A stretch of 64,000 nt of DNA, taken from the NCBI GenBank assembly GCA_017395935.1, contig JAFQNL010000024.1, positions 38,425 to 102,424 on the forward strand. The letters run 5' to 3'. Source of the stretch: Oscillospiraceae bacterium (GTDB lineage Bacteria > Bacillota > Clostridia > Oscillospirales > Oscillospiraceae). How positions within the stretch are numbered: position 1 is the stretch's first letter; each line of letters opens with the position of its first letter. A program made the position numbers and the translations under genes. Under the pieces are notes generated by a model. That model ran no database searches. It was not told the DNA's origin and worked only from the letters and a program-made list of their open reading frames with translations. Shown one piece after another: positions 1-8,752 of the stretch.

Positions 1-520
1 GAAATCTATTCGCGGTTCCGACCCCAATGCCGGCCTTCACTATCTTGCCCGGCTGCTGGAGGCGGGAGATCTGATCTCAGCCTGCCGCCGTCTGATGGTT
101 ATCGCCTGTGAGGATGTAGGCCTTGCCTACCCTCAGATTATCCCCATTGTCAAGAGCTGTGTAGACGCGGCCAATATGCTGGGCCTTCCTGAGGCCCGGA
201 TCCCTCTGGGGGATGCCGTTGTGCTTATGGCAACGGCGCCCAAATCCAATACCGGCATCTCCGGCATCGACGCTGCGATGCGTGATATCCGCGCCGGTAA
301 CTACGGCCCTATTCCGGCACATCTGATGGACAGCCATTATTCCGGGGCAAAAAAACTGGGCAGAGGACTGACCTATCAGTTCCCCCACGACTATCCAAAC
401 CACTACGTCCCCCAGCAGTATCTCCCCGACAAGCTGAAGGACGCCGTCTACTACCAGTACGGGGAGAATAAGACCGAGCAGGCCGCAAAAGCCTACTGGG
501 ATCGGATCAAGGGGAGATAA
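1..520 (+). CDS. rarA: Replication-associated recombination protein A (RarA/MgsA), 3' part only
   Basis: The reading frame is open from the left edge (frame starting at base 2), so the gene begins upstream and only the last about 172 codons are present. The visible part matches the C-terminal region of RarA/MgsA AAA+ ATPases: the KSIRGSDPNAGLHYLARL segment followed by the CEDVGLAYP motif, then the tetramerisation region with PKSN and the conserved end YLPD. The family acts at stalled replication forks in the cytoplasm; the ATPase core itself is off the window. An ATG at base 95 lies inside the conserved domain and is not the start. The next gene begins 3 bases after its stop, so the two are probably co-transcribed. 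Confidence 0.93.
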   Translation, partial: KSIRGSDPNAGLHYLARLLEAGDLISACRRLMVIACEDVGLAYPQIIPIVKSCVDAANMLGLPEARIPLGDAVVLMATAPKSNTGISGIDAAMRDIRAGNYGPIPAHLMDSHYSGAKKLGRGLTYQFPHDYPNHYVPQQYLPDKLKDAVYYQYGENKTEQAAKAYWDRIKGR

Positions 521-523
521 TTC

Positions 524-1090
524 ATGGAACGGATCATAATCGGCAACGGGATCTCCTTCATCGCTGCCATCTTTATGGTCATCAGCTGCTGCATCAATGA
601 CCAGAAAAAAGCATATTTCTGCCAGATGATGAACTGTGCCATCGCCTGTGTGGCAGCTGTCTTTTTTGCCTCCTGGGCCGGGCTTTCCACCCTGATCATC
701 TCCACCGTACGTAACTATCTGGTCATGAAGGGGAAGTATACCAAAAAGCTCATGTACATCTTTACCCCTCTGGTTTTGGTGGTTGGCCTTCTGGTCAATA
801 ACCGGGGTATAGTAGGCATGCTGCCTCCTCTGGCCACTGTCCAGCTCTCTCTGTGCAACTATTACGCCAGAGACCTGCTGTCGATCAAACTGAGCTTCTT
901 TGTCAATAATCTGGTCTGGGCCCTCTATGGCTTTCTGATCTATGATTTCTCCTCCGGACTTTCTGACAGTATTATCTGTATTACCGGTCTTGTCTCCCTC
1001 CTGCGTCTGGTACGGGAACTCAAGCAGCAGGGCGATGCCTGCGGCAGAACGGTCTGGGAAATGGCACGATGGGAGGGAACGGAAGAATGA
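524..1090 (+). CDS. YgjV-family inner membrane protein
   Basis: A 188-residue protein of about five hydrophobic segments, starting with a membrane helix at residues 5-22 and containing a STVRNY motif near residue 62. The pattern and length resemble the YgjV (Imp-YgjV) family of small bacterial membrane proteins, whose function is unknown. The start ATG lies 3 bases after the rarA stop, and the last codons overlap the start of the following coiled-coil gene, pointing to one transcript. No catalytic residues can be assigned. The family name is from pattern recognition and would need a profile search. Confidence 0.7.
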   Translation: MERIIIGNGISFIAAIFMVISCCINDQKKAYFCQMMNCAIACVAAVFFASWAGLSTLIISTVRNYLVMKGKYTKKLMYIFTPLVLVVGLLVNNRGIVGMLPPLATVQLSLCNYYARDLLSIKLSFFVNNLVWALYGFLIYDFSSGLSDSIICITGLVSLLRLVRELKQQGDACGRTVWEMARWEGTEE

Positions 1091-1971
1091 TGGAACTCAA
1101 TCAGCGGCTGCTCCAGCTTTATGGCCAAGTACAGCGGATCCAGCGGATTGCCGATCAGCTGGAGATCCACAATCTGGAGCGGGACGAACTGGAGGTTCGG
1201 ATCCGGGAACTGGAATTGTTGGACAGCCGCCGGCAGACCGCCCTTCAGAATCTGCAGATCATGGGCCCCACCTCTTTCCTCTACCGTCTGACAGGAAGAC
1301 TGGACGATAAAATGGCTGAGGCAAAAAAACAGGCCGATGAAGCCCGCCACCGCTACCAGCAGGTGCAGGGAGAAATGGACGCGCTCTCCTTCCGAATCAT
1401 GGCACTGGAGGAAGAGCAGAAGATGCTGGCCAATAGTCTGCGCAAGTATGAAGACGCTCTGCAGGAGAAAAAGAATCTGGTCTACAAGCAGGGCGGGACT
1501 CGGGCCCGAGAACTGCGGCGCAGGGAAGGAGAGGTCTATCGTACCAAGCAGCAGCAGCGAGAGATCAATGAAGCGCTCCGGGCCGGCCGGAAGGCGGGAA
1601 GGATGACAGATGCCATCCTTCGTCGGCTTTCCGGTTCCTCTGAGGACAGCCAGAACCAGCCCATGGCGGTGGAACTGGAGGAACTCAAGCGGGATCTCCG
1701 CCGCTTTCAGGCTGAGCTGGTAGACGTGGATGCCGTCCGTGAGCTTCGTCTCCAGATTGACAGCCTCCTGCGCTATGCTAACGACTTCTTCGGGGATGAC
1801 TTCTCCAAGTGGGCTGCCCAGCACGAGGTGGCAGACGGAAAGGCCCGGATCAATAATGCCCGTACCCAGATCGTCCGGGTACTGGACCATTTGGAGTCCG
1901 GTCTTGAATCTGTTCAGGAGCAGGAAGTCACCCTCTCTCAGGAGCTGGAAGAATGGCTGGTATCTCTCTGA
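1087..1971 (+). CDS. Coiled-coil protein of unknown function
   Basis: A 294-residue, charged, Glu/Arg/Gln-rich protein with long heptad-like stretches (roughly residues 1-60, 75-170 and 195-290), predicted as largely alpha-helical coiled coil. It has no signal peptide or membrane segment, so it is probably cytoplasmic. I chose the ATG at 1087, which overlaps the preceding TGA by four bases (ATGA) and sits about 11 bases after GGGAGG; an in-frame ATG at 1069 lies before that site, and ATG 1090 is also possible. I do not recognise a family. The position between a membrane protein and a DUF951 gene gives no firm hint of function. Confidence 0.75.
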   Translation: MMELNQRLLQLYGQVQRIQRIADQLEIHNLERDELEVRIRELELLDSRRQTALQNLQIMGPTSFLYRLTGRLDDKMAEAKKQADEARHRYQQVQGEMDALSFRIMALEEEQKMLANSLRKYEDALQEKKNLVYKQGGTRARELRRREGEVYRTKQQQREINEALRAGRKAGRMTDAILRRLSGSSEDSQNQPMAVELEELKRDLRRFQAELVDVDAVRELRLQIDSLLRYANDFFGDDFSKWAAQHEVADGKARINNARTQIVRVLDHLESGLESVQEQEVTLSQELEEWLVSL

Positions 1972-2039
1972 AAGAGAGACTTGACAAAAGGGAATTAGCG
2001 TGTTAGCGTAATAAAGTAAAGACAGAAGGAGGATCCTCC

Positions 2040-2228
2040 ATGGATATCCAGGTCAAAGATATTCTTCTGATGAAAAAGGCCCATCCCTGCGGCGGCAGGG
2101 AGTGGGATGTACTGCGGATCGGAATGGACTTCCGTCTGCGCTGCCGCAACTGTGGCCGGGAGATGATGATCCCCCGCAGCAAGGCAGAGAAAGCGATCAA
2201 ATCTATTGTCCGACAAACCGAGGAATGA
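2040..2228 (+). CDS. DUF951 family small zinc-ribbon-like protein
   Basis: A 62-residue protein with the DUF951 pattern: VKDILLMKKAHPCGG, a W-x-V-x-R-x-G-x-D segment, and a CRNCGR cysteine pair, followed by a basic tail. With the CGG cysteine these could form a small metal or nucleic-acid-binding fold. The family is widespread and conserved in Firmicutes but uncharacterised. A strong ribosome-binding site (AGGAGGATCCTCC) sits directly before the ATG. The hisC start lies 4 bases after the stop codon. Confidence 0.88.
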   Translation: MDIQVKDILLMKKAHPCGGREWDVLRIGMDFRLRCRNCGREMMIPRSKAEKAIKSIVRQTEE

Positions 2229-2232
2229 GACG

Positions 2233-3300
2233 ATGAAACGATACTGGTCCAGCCGGATCCGGGCTCTTACTCCCTATACTCCCGGCGAGCAGCCCAAGAA
2301 CCGGCAGTTTATCAAGCTCAATACCAATGAAAATCCCTACCCGCCCTCTCCTTTGGCTCTGCAGGCCATTTCCCAACGGGCAGACGACAGCCTGCGGCTT
2401 TATCCTGACCCGGAGGCGGGGGAGCTGATTTCCGCCCTCAGCGAGAATTATGGACTCGATCCGAAGGAAGTTTTCGTGGGCAACGGTTCGGATGAGGTGC
2501 TTGCATTCGCCTTTCAGGCCTTCTTCAGCCCCGGCAGCACCATTGTCTATCCGGATGTTACTTACTCGTTCTATCCCGTCTATGCCGATCTCTTCGCCAT
2601 CAACAGCCGCAGGATCCCGCTGCAGCCGGACTTTACCGTTCCGGTTCAGGCTTTTCTGGGAGGAAACGACGGTGTAGTGCTGGCCAATCCAAACGCGCCT
2701 ACCGGTATCGAGCTGCCTCAGGAGTCCATTCGACGTATTCTGGAGGCGAACCGGGATGTGGTGGTCATCGTGGACGAAGCCTATGTGGATTTTGGCGGTC
2801 AGTCGGCGCTGCCTCTGATCCGGGAATATCCGAATCTTCTCGTCGTTCAGACTACCTCCAAGTCAAGAGCGCTGGCCGGTCTCCGGGTGGGCTTTGCCTT
2901 TGGCCATCCGGACCTGATCGCCGGTCTCAACTGCGTAAAAAACTCCTTTAATTCCTATACTATGGACCGTCTTGCCATTGCAGGCGCCGCCGCTTCGGTC
3001 CGGGACCAGGCCTATTTTGACCGGCAGCGGGAAAAAGTGATGGCAACCCGGGACCGGACTGCAGAGGAACTCTCACGGCTGGGCTTTCAGGTCCTGCCCT
3101 CCAAGTCAAACTTTCTCTTTGCCTGCCATCCCCGGCTGGATGCCAGAACGATCTTCCAGGGGCTGAGAACCCGGGGCATTCTGGTACGCTACTTCGACCA
3201 GCCGCGTATTGACCAATATCTTCGTATCACGATCGGCACAGATCAGGACATGCAAGCTCTGACAGCGGCTATGGATGAGATTCTTCATACAGGAGCGTGA
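2233..3300 (+). CDS. hisC: Histidinol-phosphate aminotransferase (HisC-like)
   Basis: A 355-residue PLP enzyme of aminotransferase fold type I. Visible motifs are NTNENPYPPSP near the N terminus, GNGSDE for cofactor phosphate contacts, NPNAPTG, DEAYVDF (the pyridine-binding Asp) and TSKSRALAGLRVGF carrying the Schiff-base Lys. The HisC family transfers an amino group from glutamate to imidazole-acetol phosphate in histidine synthesis. No other his gene is in the window, so a related side-chain activity (as seen in CobD or aromatic aminotransferase relatives) cannot be excluded. I place the start at ATG 2233, 9 bases after GAGG; a TTG at 2206 lies upstream inside the DUF951 gene and is less likely. 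Confidence 0.88.
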   Translation: MKRYWSSRIRALTPYTPGEQPKNRQFIKLNTNENPYPPSPLALQAISQRADDSLRLYPDPEAGELISALSENYGLDPKEVFVGNGSDEVLAFAFQAFFSPGSTIVYPDVTYSFYPVYADLFAINSRRIPLQPDFTVPVQAFLGGNDGVVLANPNAPTGIELPQESIRRILEANRDVVVIVDEAYVDFGGQSALPLIREYPNLLVVQTTSKSRALAGLRVGFAFGHPDLIAGLNCVKNSFNSYTMDRLAIAGAAASVRDQAYFDRQREKVMATRDRTAEELSRLGFQVLPSKSNFLFACHPRLDARTIFQGLRTRGILVRYFDQPRIDQYLRITIGTDQDMQALTAAMDEILHTGA

Positions 3301-3306
3301 ATCCAA

Positions 3307-5535
3307 ATGGGCCAGAACAGCCAATCCATCAATCAGACGATCAGCTATCGTCCTTTGATGTGTGTCTGTATGGCCTTTTCTTTTGCTGTTTTTCTCTCCG
3401 TATTTTTCTTTGCCGGCTGGCAGATGCTGCTTCTGTTTGCCCTCTGTCTGTTTTCGGGCCTTGCTCTGCTGCTGAGAAGACATAAACTGCTCTCCGGTGT
3501 CCTTCTGGGCTGCGCACTGGGCCTGATGCTCAGTTGGATTACCAGTTATCAGATCACCAATCTGGAACAAAACTGGGCGGGGAAGACGCTTCCCCTCGAA
3601 CTGCAGGCGCTGGACTACCAGCAGGATACGGACTATGGTTACCGTCTGGACGTTTCCGTTTTGACGCAGGGGGCTCTGAATGGGGAGAAGATGGTCCTCT
3701 ATACTGACCAGTCAATGAAAGACTTAAAGCCGGGCGACCTGCTTTCCGGCCAGATCAAGCTGAGTTCCGCCCGGGGCAGAGAATCGCTTTGGGCCCTCGC
3801 CGCCTACAGCCGTAATATCCGTATGGAAGGAACCTGCCATCAGCTGACGCTCCAAAGAGCCCCTACTCCTCTGCACCTTCAGCCACGGGTTTGGGCTCAT
3901 GGCCTGGCAGAGAGACTGGGAGTATTGCTCAGTCAGGAGAGCGCCGCCTTTCTCACCTCTGTCACGTTGGGTGAGAAGCAACACCTGAGTGACCGGCTGC
4001 GCCGTGATCTGGACCGCACCGGACTGAGCCATATTACCGCCGCTTCCGGCCTGCATGTCCATTTGATTGCCTCTGCCTTTCTGCTTCTTCCCGGCAGCAG
4101 ACGGCGGAAATGCCTGTTGCTCATACCGATCCTTCCTCTTTATGGTGCGTTGGCCGGCGCGTCGCCGTCTATCATTCGTGCTGTTGTCATGCAGGAACTC
4201 TATCTGACCGCCAGTGTTCTGAACCGGGAAGAGGATGGACTGACCTCCCTCTCTCTTGCTCTGGCCCTGCTGCTGCTTTGGGACCCGGTTGCCATAGCTA
4301 ACGTGGGCCTTCAGCTCTCCTTCGCCGCTATGGCGGGCATCCTGCTGGTGGGTCCCCGCCTGACTGAGTGGTGGAAGAGTTGGAATCTGCCCGGGCGATT
4401 CTGGTATAGCCTGCAGGTTACGATATCTGCCAATGTGTTCACTCTGCCGTTGGTTCTCTTCTACTTTGGCAGTACTTCGTCAATTACTCTGCTGTCCAAC
4501 CTTCTGGTTCTATGGATACTGCCTGTTTTGCTTCCGGGTGCCATTATCTGCTGTTTTGGTCCGTTACGCTTTCTGGCACCCCTGCTTGACGCTGCGACCC
4601 ATGGACTGCTCACTGTCATTCGGCTTCTTGGCCGGATCCCATGGGCCAGCTTCAGTGCTGACCATAAAATCTTCCTCCTCTGGCTCCTCATTTGCTATCT
4701 CCTTGGCTTTGCCGCGTGGAAGTTCTGGCTCCGTCCCGGACAGACCCTTCGCCTGTCTGCTCTGTCCCTGCTGCTTCTGACCGGATGTTTTCTCTCGGTA
4801 AGCGGCTACTACAGCGCCGACGCTCTGACTTATACCGCGCTTGATGTGGGGCAGGGGCAATGTATCCTGCTCACCGACGGAGACCATACCACAGTTGTTG
4901 ACTGTGGCAGCCTTGATAAGGACTGCTGCGAGATTCTCAGACGGGAGCTGGGTATGGCTGGCAGGGGAGAGATTGACGAGCTGGTCATCACCCACTACGA
5001 CAGCGATCATATCAGCGGATTTATCCCGCTACTGGATACAATTGCTGTCCATCGGATCTACCTTCCCATACCTGCGCCGGAAGAGCAAAATACGTTCCTG
5101 CTCCTTACCGCTGCCGCCCGGGCAAAGGGGAGTGAACTGATACTGGTCAGAGAGCAGGCGCATTTTCTCGCCGGAAAGACCGACTATCGTATCTGCGTGA
5201 CCCGCTCAAAGGAGGAGCGGGGCCTTGCGCTGCATGCTGCTCGGGCAGAAGGGAGCGTTTTGGTCATGGGTGATGTCGATGCTCTGGCTGAGCGCCGGCT
5301 GCTGGAACGCTGGGATCTGCCTCGGCCGGATATACTTACCGCCTCCCACCATGGAAGCCGTTACTCCAACAGCTTTACTCTCCTTACTGTTCTTCGGCCT
5401 CGCTGTCTTGTGGTCTCGGCAGGAGAGAACAATATGTACGGTCACCCTCATCCGGATGTTCTGGAACGGTGCAGAATGCTGAATATTCCCGTCCTCCGGA
5501 CCGATCGTCAAGGGCGAATCAGTTGCCAATTATAA
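3307..5535 (+). CDS. comEC: ComEC/Rec2 family DNA-internalisation competence protein
   Basis: A 742-residue polytopic membrane protein. Residues 15-70 hold two or three membrane segments, followed by a DUF4131-like extracytoplasmic region. The Competence membrane domain comes next (about 215-490, with TAASGLHVHL and GASPSIIRAVVM). A C-terminal metallo-beta-lactamase domain (about 505-742) carries HYDSDH and SHHGSRYSNS. The family forms the channel that imports single-stranded DNA, and the MBL domain is thought to degrade the non-transported strand. It starts 6 bases after hisC. No other com gene is visible here, so natural competence is not demonstrated. Confidence 0.95.
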   Translation: MGQNSQSINQTISYRPLMCVCMAFSFAVFLSVFFFAGWQMLLLFALCLFSGLALLLRRHKLLSGVLLGCALGLMLSWITSYQITNLEQNWAGKTLPLELQALDYQQDTDYGYRLDVSVLTQGALNGEKMVLYTDQSMKDLKPGDLLSGQIKLSSARGRESLWALAAYSRNIRMEGTCHQLTLQRAPTPLHLQPRVWAHGLAERLGVLLSQESAAFLTSVTLGEKQHLSDRLRRDLDRTGLSHITAASGLHVHLIASAFLLLPGSRRRKCLLLIPILPLYGALAGASPSIIRAVVMQELYLTASVLNREEDGLTSLSLALALLLLWDPVAIANVGLQLSFAAMAGILLVGPRLTEWWKSWNLPGRFWYSLQVTISANVFTLPLVLFYFGSTSSITLLSNLLVLWILPVLLPGAIICCFGPLRFLAPLLDAATHGLLTVIRLLGRIPWASFSADHKIFLLWLLICYLLGFAAWKFWLRPGQTLRLSALSLLLLTGCFLSVSGYYSADALTYTALDVGQGQCILLTDGDHTTVVDCGSLDKDCCEILRRELGMAGRGEIDELVITHYDSDHISGFIPLLDTIAVHRIYLPIPAPEEQNTFLLLTAAARAKGSELILVREQAHFLAGKTDYRICVTRSKEERGLALHAARAEGSVLVMGDVDALAERRLLERWDLPRPDILTASHHGSRYSNSFTLLTVLRPRCLVVSAGENNMYGHPHPDVLERCRMLNIPVLRTDRQGRISCQL

Positions 5536-5576
5536 CTATTTCATGGATTGTTTACACTTACTGCCGGGTGAATGAC

Positions 5577-5605
5577 TGGACTGAGCGTTGAATTTATGCT
5601 AAACT
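5577..5605 (+). promoter_or_regulatory. Possible sigma-A promoter before the GT8 gene
   Basis: TGGACT and TAAACT separated by 17 bases, with TGC directly before the -10 (extended -10). The -35 matches the consensus in four of six positions. It lies in the 102-base gap after comEC. Confidence 0.4.
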
Positions 5606-5637
5606 AGTTGAAATGACTGTAAAAGGGGGCTTAGGGC

Positions 5638-6504
5638 TTGATTGCCCATCCCATGAGACCTATCGCGCTGCTCACAACACTGAACGAAGCATACCTTCCT
5701 CAACTGCTGGTTTTGCTCACTTCCTTGCATGTGAACAATCCCGGCGAGACGTTCTGTCTCTATCTGATTCATCGTTCCTTCCGTCCTGAGACACTGGAAC
5801 AGCTTGACCAGGACTGTGCCCAGCTCTCTGTGAAGCTTGTGGCTCTGAAGGTGGATGAAACTCTCTTTACCGGCGCTCCAGTCAGCAGACAGTATCCTCA
5901 GGAGATGTATTATCGGCTCCTTGCGCCCTGCCTGCTCCCGCCAGAACTGGATCGGGTGATCTATTTGGATCCGGACATTCTGGTGATCAATCCGATCCGC
6001 CCGCTTTGGGAGACAGACCTGCAGGGAAATCTTTTTGCTGCCGCTGCCCATACGGGCAAAACTGAGCTAGCCAATGACTTTAACCGCTTTCGGCTGAAGA
6101 CAGAGCACCAGTACTATAATTCCGGCGTCCTGCTCATTGATCTGGAGCGTGGAAGAGAAGAAATCCGCCCGGAGGAGCTCTTCACCTATGCCAGAGAACA
6201 TCCCCGGGAGCTCATTCTTCCCGATCAGGATATCCTCAATATTCTCTATGGCAACCGGATTCTGGCGCTGGATGACTATATCTGGAACTACGATGCCAGA
6301 AACTTCTCCAGCTATCTGCTGCGAAGCAGTGGCCAGGCCGATCTGGACTGGGTGGTGTCCCACACGGCCATCCTCCATTTCTGTGGCCGGGCAAAACCGT
6401 GGAAGGCTCATTACCGCCATCGGTTTGGACTGCTCTATAAACATTACGCACGGCTGACGGACCGATTTTTTTCCGCCGACCCTGAAAGGAAGCGAAACGA
6501 GTGA
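5638..6504 (+). CDS. Glycosyltransferase family 8 protein
   Basis: A 288-residue soluble GT8 enzyme (retaining, GT-A fold). Visible are LLTTLNEAYLPQLLVLLTSL at the N terminus, YLDPDILVINP with the metal-binding DxD, YYNSGVLLIDL, PDQDILN, and the C-terminal HFCGRAKPWK that completes the metal/nucleotide site. GT8 members use UDP-sugars to build lipopolysaccharide, glycolipid or wall polymers; the acceptor is unknown. The start is placed at TTG 5638, which is spaced correctly behind AAAGGGGG; ATG 5653 is the alternative. It overlaps the following phosphatidyltransferase by four bases, which suggests a role in lipid or envelope glycosylation. Confidence 0.88.
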   Translation: MIAHPMRPIALLTTLNEAYLPQLLVLLTSLHVNNPGETFCLYLIHRSFRPETLEQLDQDCAQLSVKLVALKVDETLFTGAPVSRQYPQEMYYRLLAPCLLPPELDRVIYLDPDILVINPIRPLWETDLQGNLFAAAAHTGKTELANDFNRFRLKTEHQYYNSGVLLIDLERGREEIRPEELFTYAREHPRELILPDQDILNILYGNRILALDDYIWNYDARNFSSYLLRSSGQADLDWVVSHTAILHFCGRAKPWKAHYRHRFGLLYKHYARLTDRFFSADPERKRNE

Positions 6505-7073
6505 AACGCTACGAACATCTTCTGTGTCACATTCCCAATCTGCTTTCCAATTTCCGTATCGTTCTGATTCCCTTCTTCATCTATGAGATGCTTAAGGGCA
6601 ACACTATGAACGGTGCTATCGTCCTGATCGCTTCTGGTATTACTGATATGCTCGACGGTTATCTGGCCCGGCGTTTTAACTGGATCTCTGATATCGGAAA
6701 GGCGCTGGATCCCATGGCCGATAAACTGACCACCATAGCCGTCTGCTTCTGCCTTATGGTTCGTTATTCCCGGCTCTGGTTCTTCTTTGCCATTATGCTG
6801 ATCAAGGACACGGTTATGCTGGTTCTGGGTATCCGACTGCATACCAGCGGTGTCAAGATTAAGGGAGCCCGCTGGTACGGCAAAGTAGCTACCATTGTCT
6901 TCTATGTGGTTATGGTGCTGCTGATCCTGTTCCCGGGCCTGCCTCAGAATGTGGTCTCCGGACTGGTCATTGCCGCTGCCGGCTGCGCCGTTATGGCAGC
7001 GCTGCTCTACCTGAAAACGGCCCTGACCGATTCTCTGACCGAGAAGAAGCAGGACTGCCCTCAAGAAGCATAA
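6501..7073 (+). CDS. CDP-alcohol phosphatidyltransferase (PgsA-like)
   Basis: A 190-residue integral membrane protein with the CDP-alcohol phosphatidyltransferase signature D-G-x2-A-R-x8-G-x3-D-x3-D, seen here as DGYLARRF then GKALDPMAD. Four to six membrane helices follow the motif. Members make phosphatidylglycerol phosphate, cardiolipin or phosphatidylinositol precursors from CDP-diacylglycerol. The usual call is CDP-diacylglycerol-glycerol-3-phosphate phosphatidyltransferase, but exact substrate cannot be read from sequence. Start is GTG, overlapping the GT8 stop (GTGA), so translation is probably coupled. A strong terminator follows the stop. Confidence 0.87.
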   Translation: MKRYEHLLCHIPNLLSNFRIVLIPFFIYEMLKGNTMNGAIVLIASGITDMLDGYLARRFNWISDIGKALDPMADKLTTIAVCFCLMVRYSRLWFFFAIMLIKDTVMLVLGIRLHTSGVKIKGARWYGKVATIVFYVVMVLLILFPGLPQNVVSGLVIAAAGCAVMAALLYLKTALTDSLTEKKQDCPQEA

Positions 7074-7080
7074 GTAAGTA

Positions 7081-7111
7081 CATCCTCCGGCGTCAGCCGG
7101 AGGATTTTTGC
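7081..7111 (+). terminator. Rho-independent terminator of the comEC/GT8/PgsA-like run
   Basis: Stem ATCCTCCGGC / GCCGGAGGAT with a GTCA loop, followed by TTTTTG, 8 bases after the phosphatidyltransferase stop codon. Confidence 0.9.
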
Positions 7112-7119
7112 GGCCAGAC

Positions 7120-7290
7120 TTATCGGACTAAAGCGTCCGCAATCTGATCCATGACCTGCGAGACTGTCTTCATGGCTCGCCCGGCCGATGCGCGCTTGGA
7201 CATCCGGGACTTGGGGGACATGGCCAGACTCAGCACAGCCCCCACCGCGATTCCTGCGCCCAGACCGCCTAAGATCTGCTTTTTGCTCAT
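7120..7290 (-). CDS. Small YtxH-like protein, 56 residues
   Basis: A short reading frame on the minus strand with an excellent ribosome-binding site (GGAAAGGAGG, about 9 bases before the ATG). The product begins MSKKQILGGLGAGIAVGAVL: a short basic N terminus and a Gly/Ala-rich hydrophobic segment (residues 6-24). A basic, then amphipathic tail with AGRAMKTVSQVMDQIADAL follows. This resembles YtxH/DUF-type small membrane-associated proteins common in Clostridia. It is the only gene on this strand between pgsA-like and pyrC and is easily missed because of its size. Function unknown. Confidence 0.72.
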   Translation of the reverse strand: MSKKQILGGLGAGIAVGAVLSLAMSPKSRMSKRASAGRAMKTVSQVMDQIADALVR

Positions 7291-7370
7291 AGGAAAAGGC
7301 CTCCTTTCCGGTTCTGAAGACAGTGTTCCCCGGAGAACGAAAAACTGTCCTGAGAAATTCCGGAATTGAA

Positions 7371-7399
7371 TTGATTCCCCCCTTCCTTTGGTGTATAAT
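7371..7399 (+). promoter_or_regulatory. Sigma-A promoter of the pyr operon
   Basis: TTGATT, 17-base spacer, TATAAT. The expected transcript start near 7406 leaves a leader of about 35 bases before pyrC, too short to hold a PyrR-type attenuator. Confidence 0.8.
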
Positions 7400-7439
7400 T
7401 AAGCTACATATATGCAAAATCCTGAAAAAGGAGTGTCAA

Positions 7440-8735
7440 GTGTTGAAGCTTCTCATTAAGAACGGCACCCTGATCGATCCCGCCTGTGGGATCGGCGGAA
7501 GAATGGACATTCTGGTGGAAGATGGCGTCATTATTGTTATTGGAAATGGCGTCTCTGACCCGGATGCTCAGGTGCTGGATGCCTCTGGTCTGTGTGTCTG
7601 TGCCGGTCTGGTGGATATGCACGTCCACCTGCGCGATCCCGGCCTGACCTACAAAGAGGATATCTTTACCGGTTCCCGGGCCGCTGCCCGAGGCGGATTT
7701 ACATCAATTGCCTGTATGCCCAATACCAAGCCGGTGACTGATACCCCCGAAGGGATCGCCTATGTGCTGGAAAAGGCAAAGGAAAACTGCGGCGTCCATA
7801 TCTGGCCCATTGGCGCGCTTTCCGTGGGTGAGCAGGGGAAGGAGATGACCAATGTCCGGGCACTGAAAAAAGCCGGAGCGGTGGCCATTTCTGACGACGG
7901 AATTCCTGTCATGGATGCGAACCTTATGCGTGATGCTTTGCTGCGCTGCCACCGGAGCAAGATGACTGTCCTCTCCCACTGTGAGGATGATAATATGGTT
8001 AAGGGCCGCGGTGTCAATGAAGGCCGTATTTCCCGTCAGCTTGGTCTGCCCGGCAGACCTGCCATCGCTGAGGATATTATGGTTATGCGGGACGCCATGC
8101 TGGCTGAGGAGACCCGGACCGCGGTCCATATCTGCCATATTTCCACTGCAAACAGCGTCAATATTGTTCGCCAGTTCAAGCGCAAGGGAGTTCAGATCAC
8201 CTGCGAGACCTGCCCTCAGTATTTTACCCTCACCCACGAGGAAGTCCTCCGGCAGGGCACCATGGCCAAGGTCAACCCGCCCCTCCGTGCGACCAAGGAT
8301 AAGGAGGCCATTTTGGCCGGCCTGAAAGACGGCACCATTGACTGTATCGTTACCGACCACGCCCCCCATTCTGCCGAGGAGAAGGCCAGAAGCCTGACCG
8401 AAGCGCCTGCGGGCATGGTGGGTCTGGAGACCTCTTTGGGCTTGGCTTTGACCTATCTCTATCACACCGGCGAGATGAGTCTGACGGACATCGTGGAGAA
8501 AATGACCCTGAGTCCCGCCAAGATCCTCGGTCTGCGCAAGGGCTTTTTGGCTCTGGGCGCCAGTGCCGATATTACTATCTTTGATCCGAACGAGCGCTGG
8601 GTAGTCGATCCTAACCAGTTTGCCTCCAAGGGCCGTAATACTCCCTTCGGCGGTATGGAGCTCAGAGGCAAGGTCAAGTATACCATTGCTGATGGTCGAA
8701 TCATTTACAGCGATAAAACCGGTTTTGACAACTGA
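7440..8735 (+). CDS. pyrC: Dihydroorotase
   Basis: A 431-residue amidohydrolase that cyclises carbamoyl-aspartate to dihydroorotate in pyrimidine synthesis. The zinc motif DMHVHLRDPG, the FTSIACMPNT segment, HCED, HISTA, and TDHAPHS with the catalytic Asp are all present, as in class I dihydroorotases. The frame is open upstream to 7323, but the ribosome-binding site AAAAGGAG at 7426-7433 selects GTG 7440 (or TTG 7443) as start. First gene of the pyrCFKD operon; 17 bases separate it from pyrF. Confidence 0.95.
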   Translation: MLKLLIKNGTLIDPACGIGGRMDILVEDGVIIVIGNGVSDPDAQVLDASGLCVCAGLVDMHVHLRDPGLTYKEDIFTGSRAAARGGFTSIACMPNTKPVTDTPEGIAYVLEKAKENCGVHIWPIGALSVGEQGKEMTNVRALKKAGAVAISDDGIPVMDANLMRDALLRCHRSKMTVLSHCEDDNMVKGRGVNEGRISRQLGLPGRPAIAEDIMVMRDAMLAEETRTAVHICHISTANSVNIVRQFKRKGVQITCETCPQYFTLTHEEVLRQGTMAKVNPPLRATKDKEAILAGLKDGTIDCIVTDHAPHSAEEKARSLTEAPAGMVGLETSLGLALTYLYHTGEMSLTDIVEKMTLSPAKILGLRKGFLALGASADITIFDPNERWVVDPNQFASKGRNTPFGGMELRGKVKYTIADGRIIYSDKTGFDN

Positions 8736-8752
8736 TAAGGAGGATATGCGCT

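Noticed and set aside
7400-7439. PyrR-type attenuator before pyrC
   Set aside because: The leader is only about 35 bases with no terminator stem.
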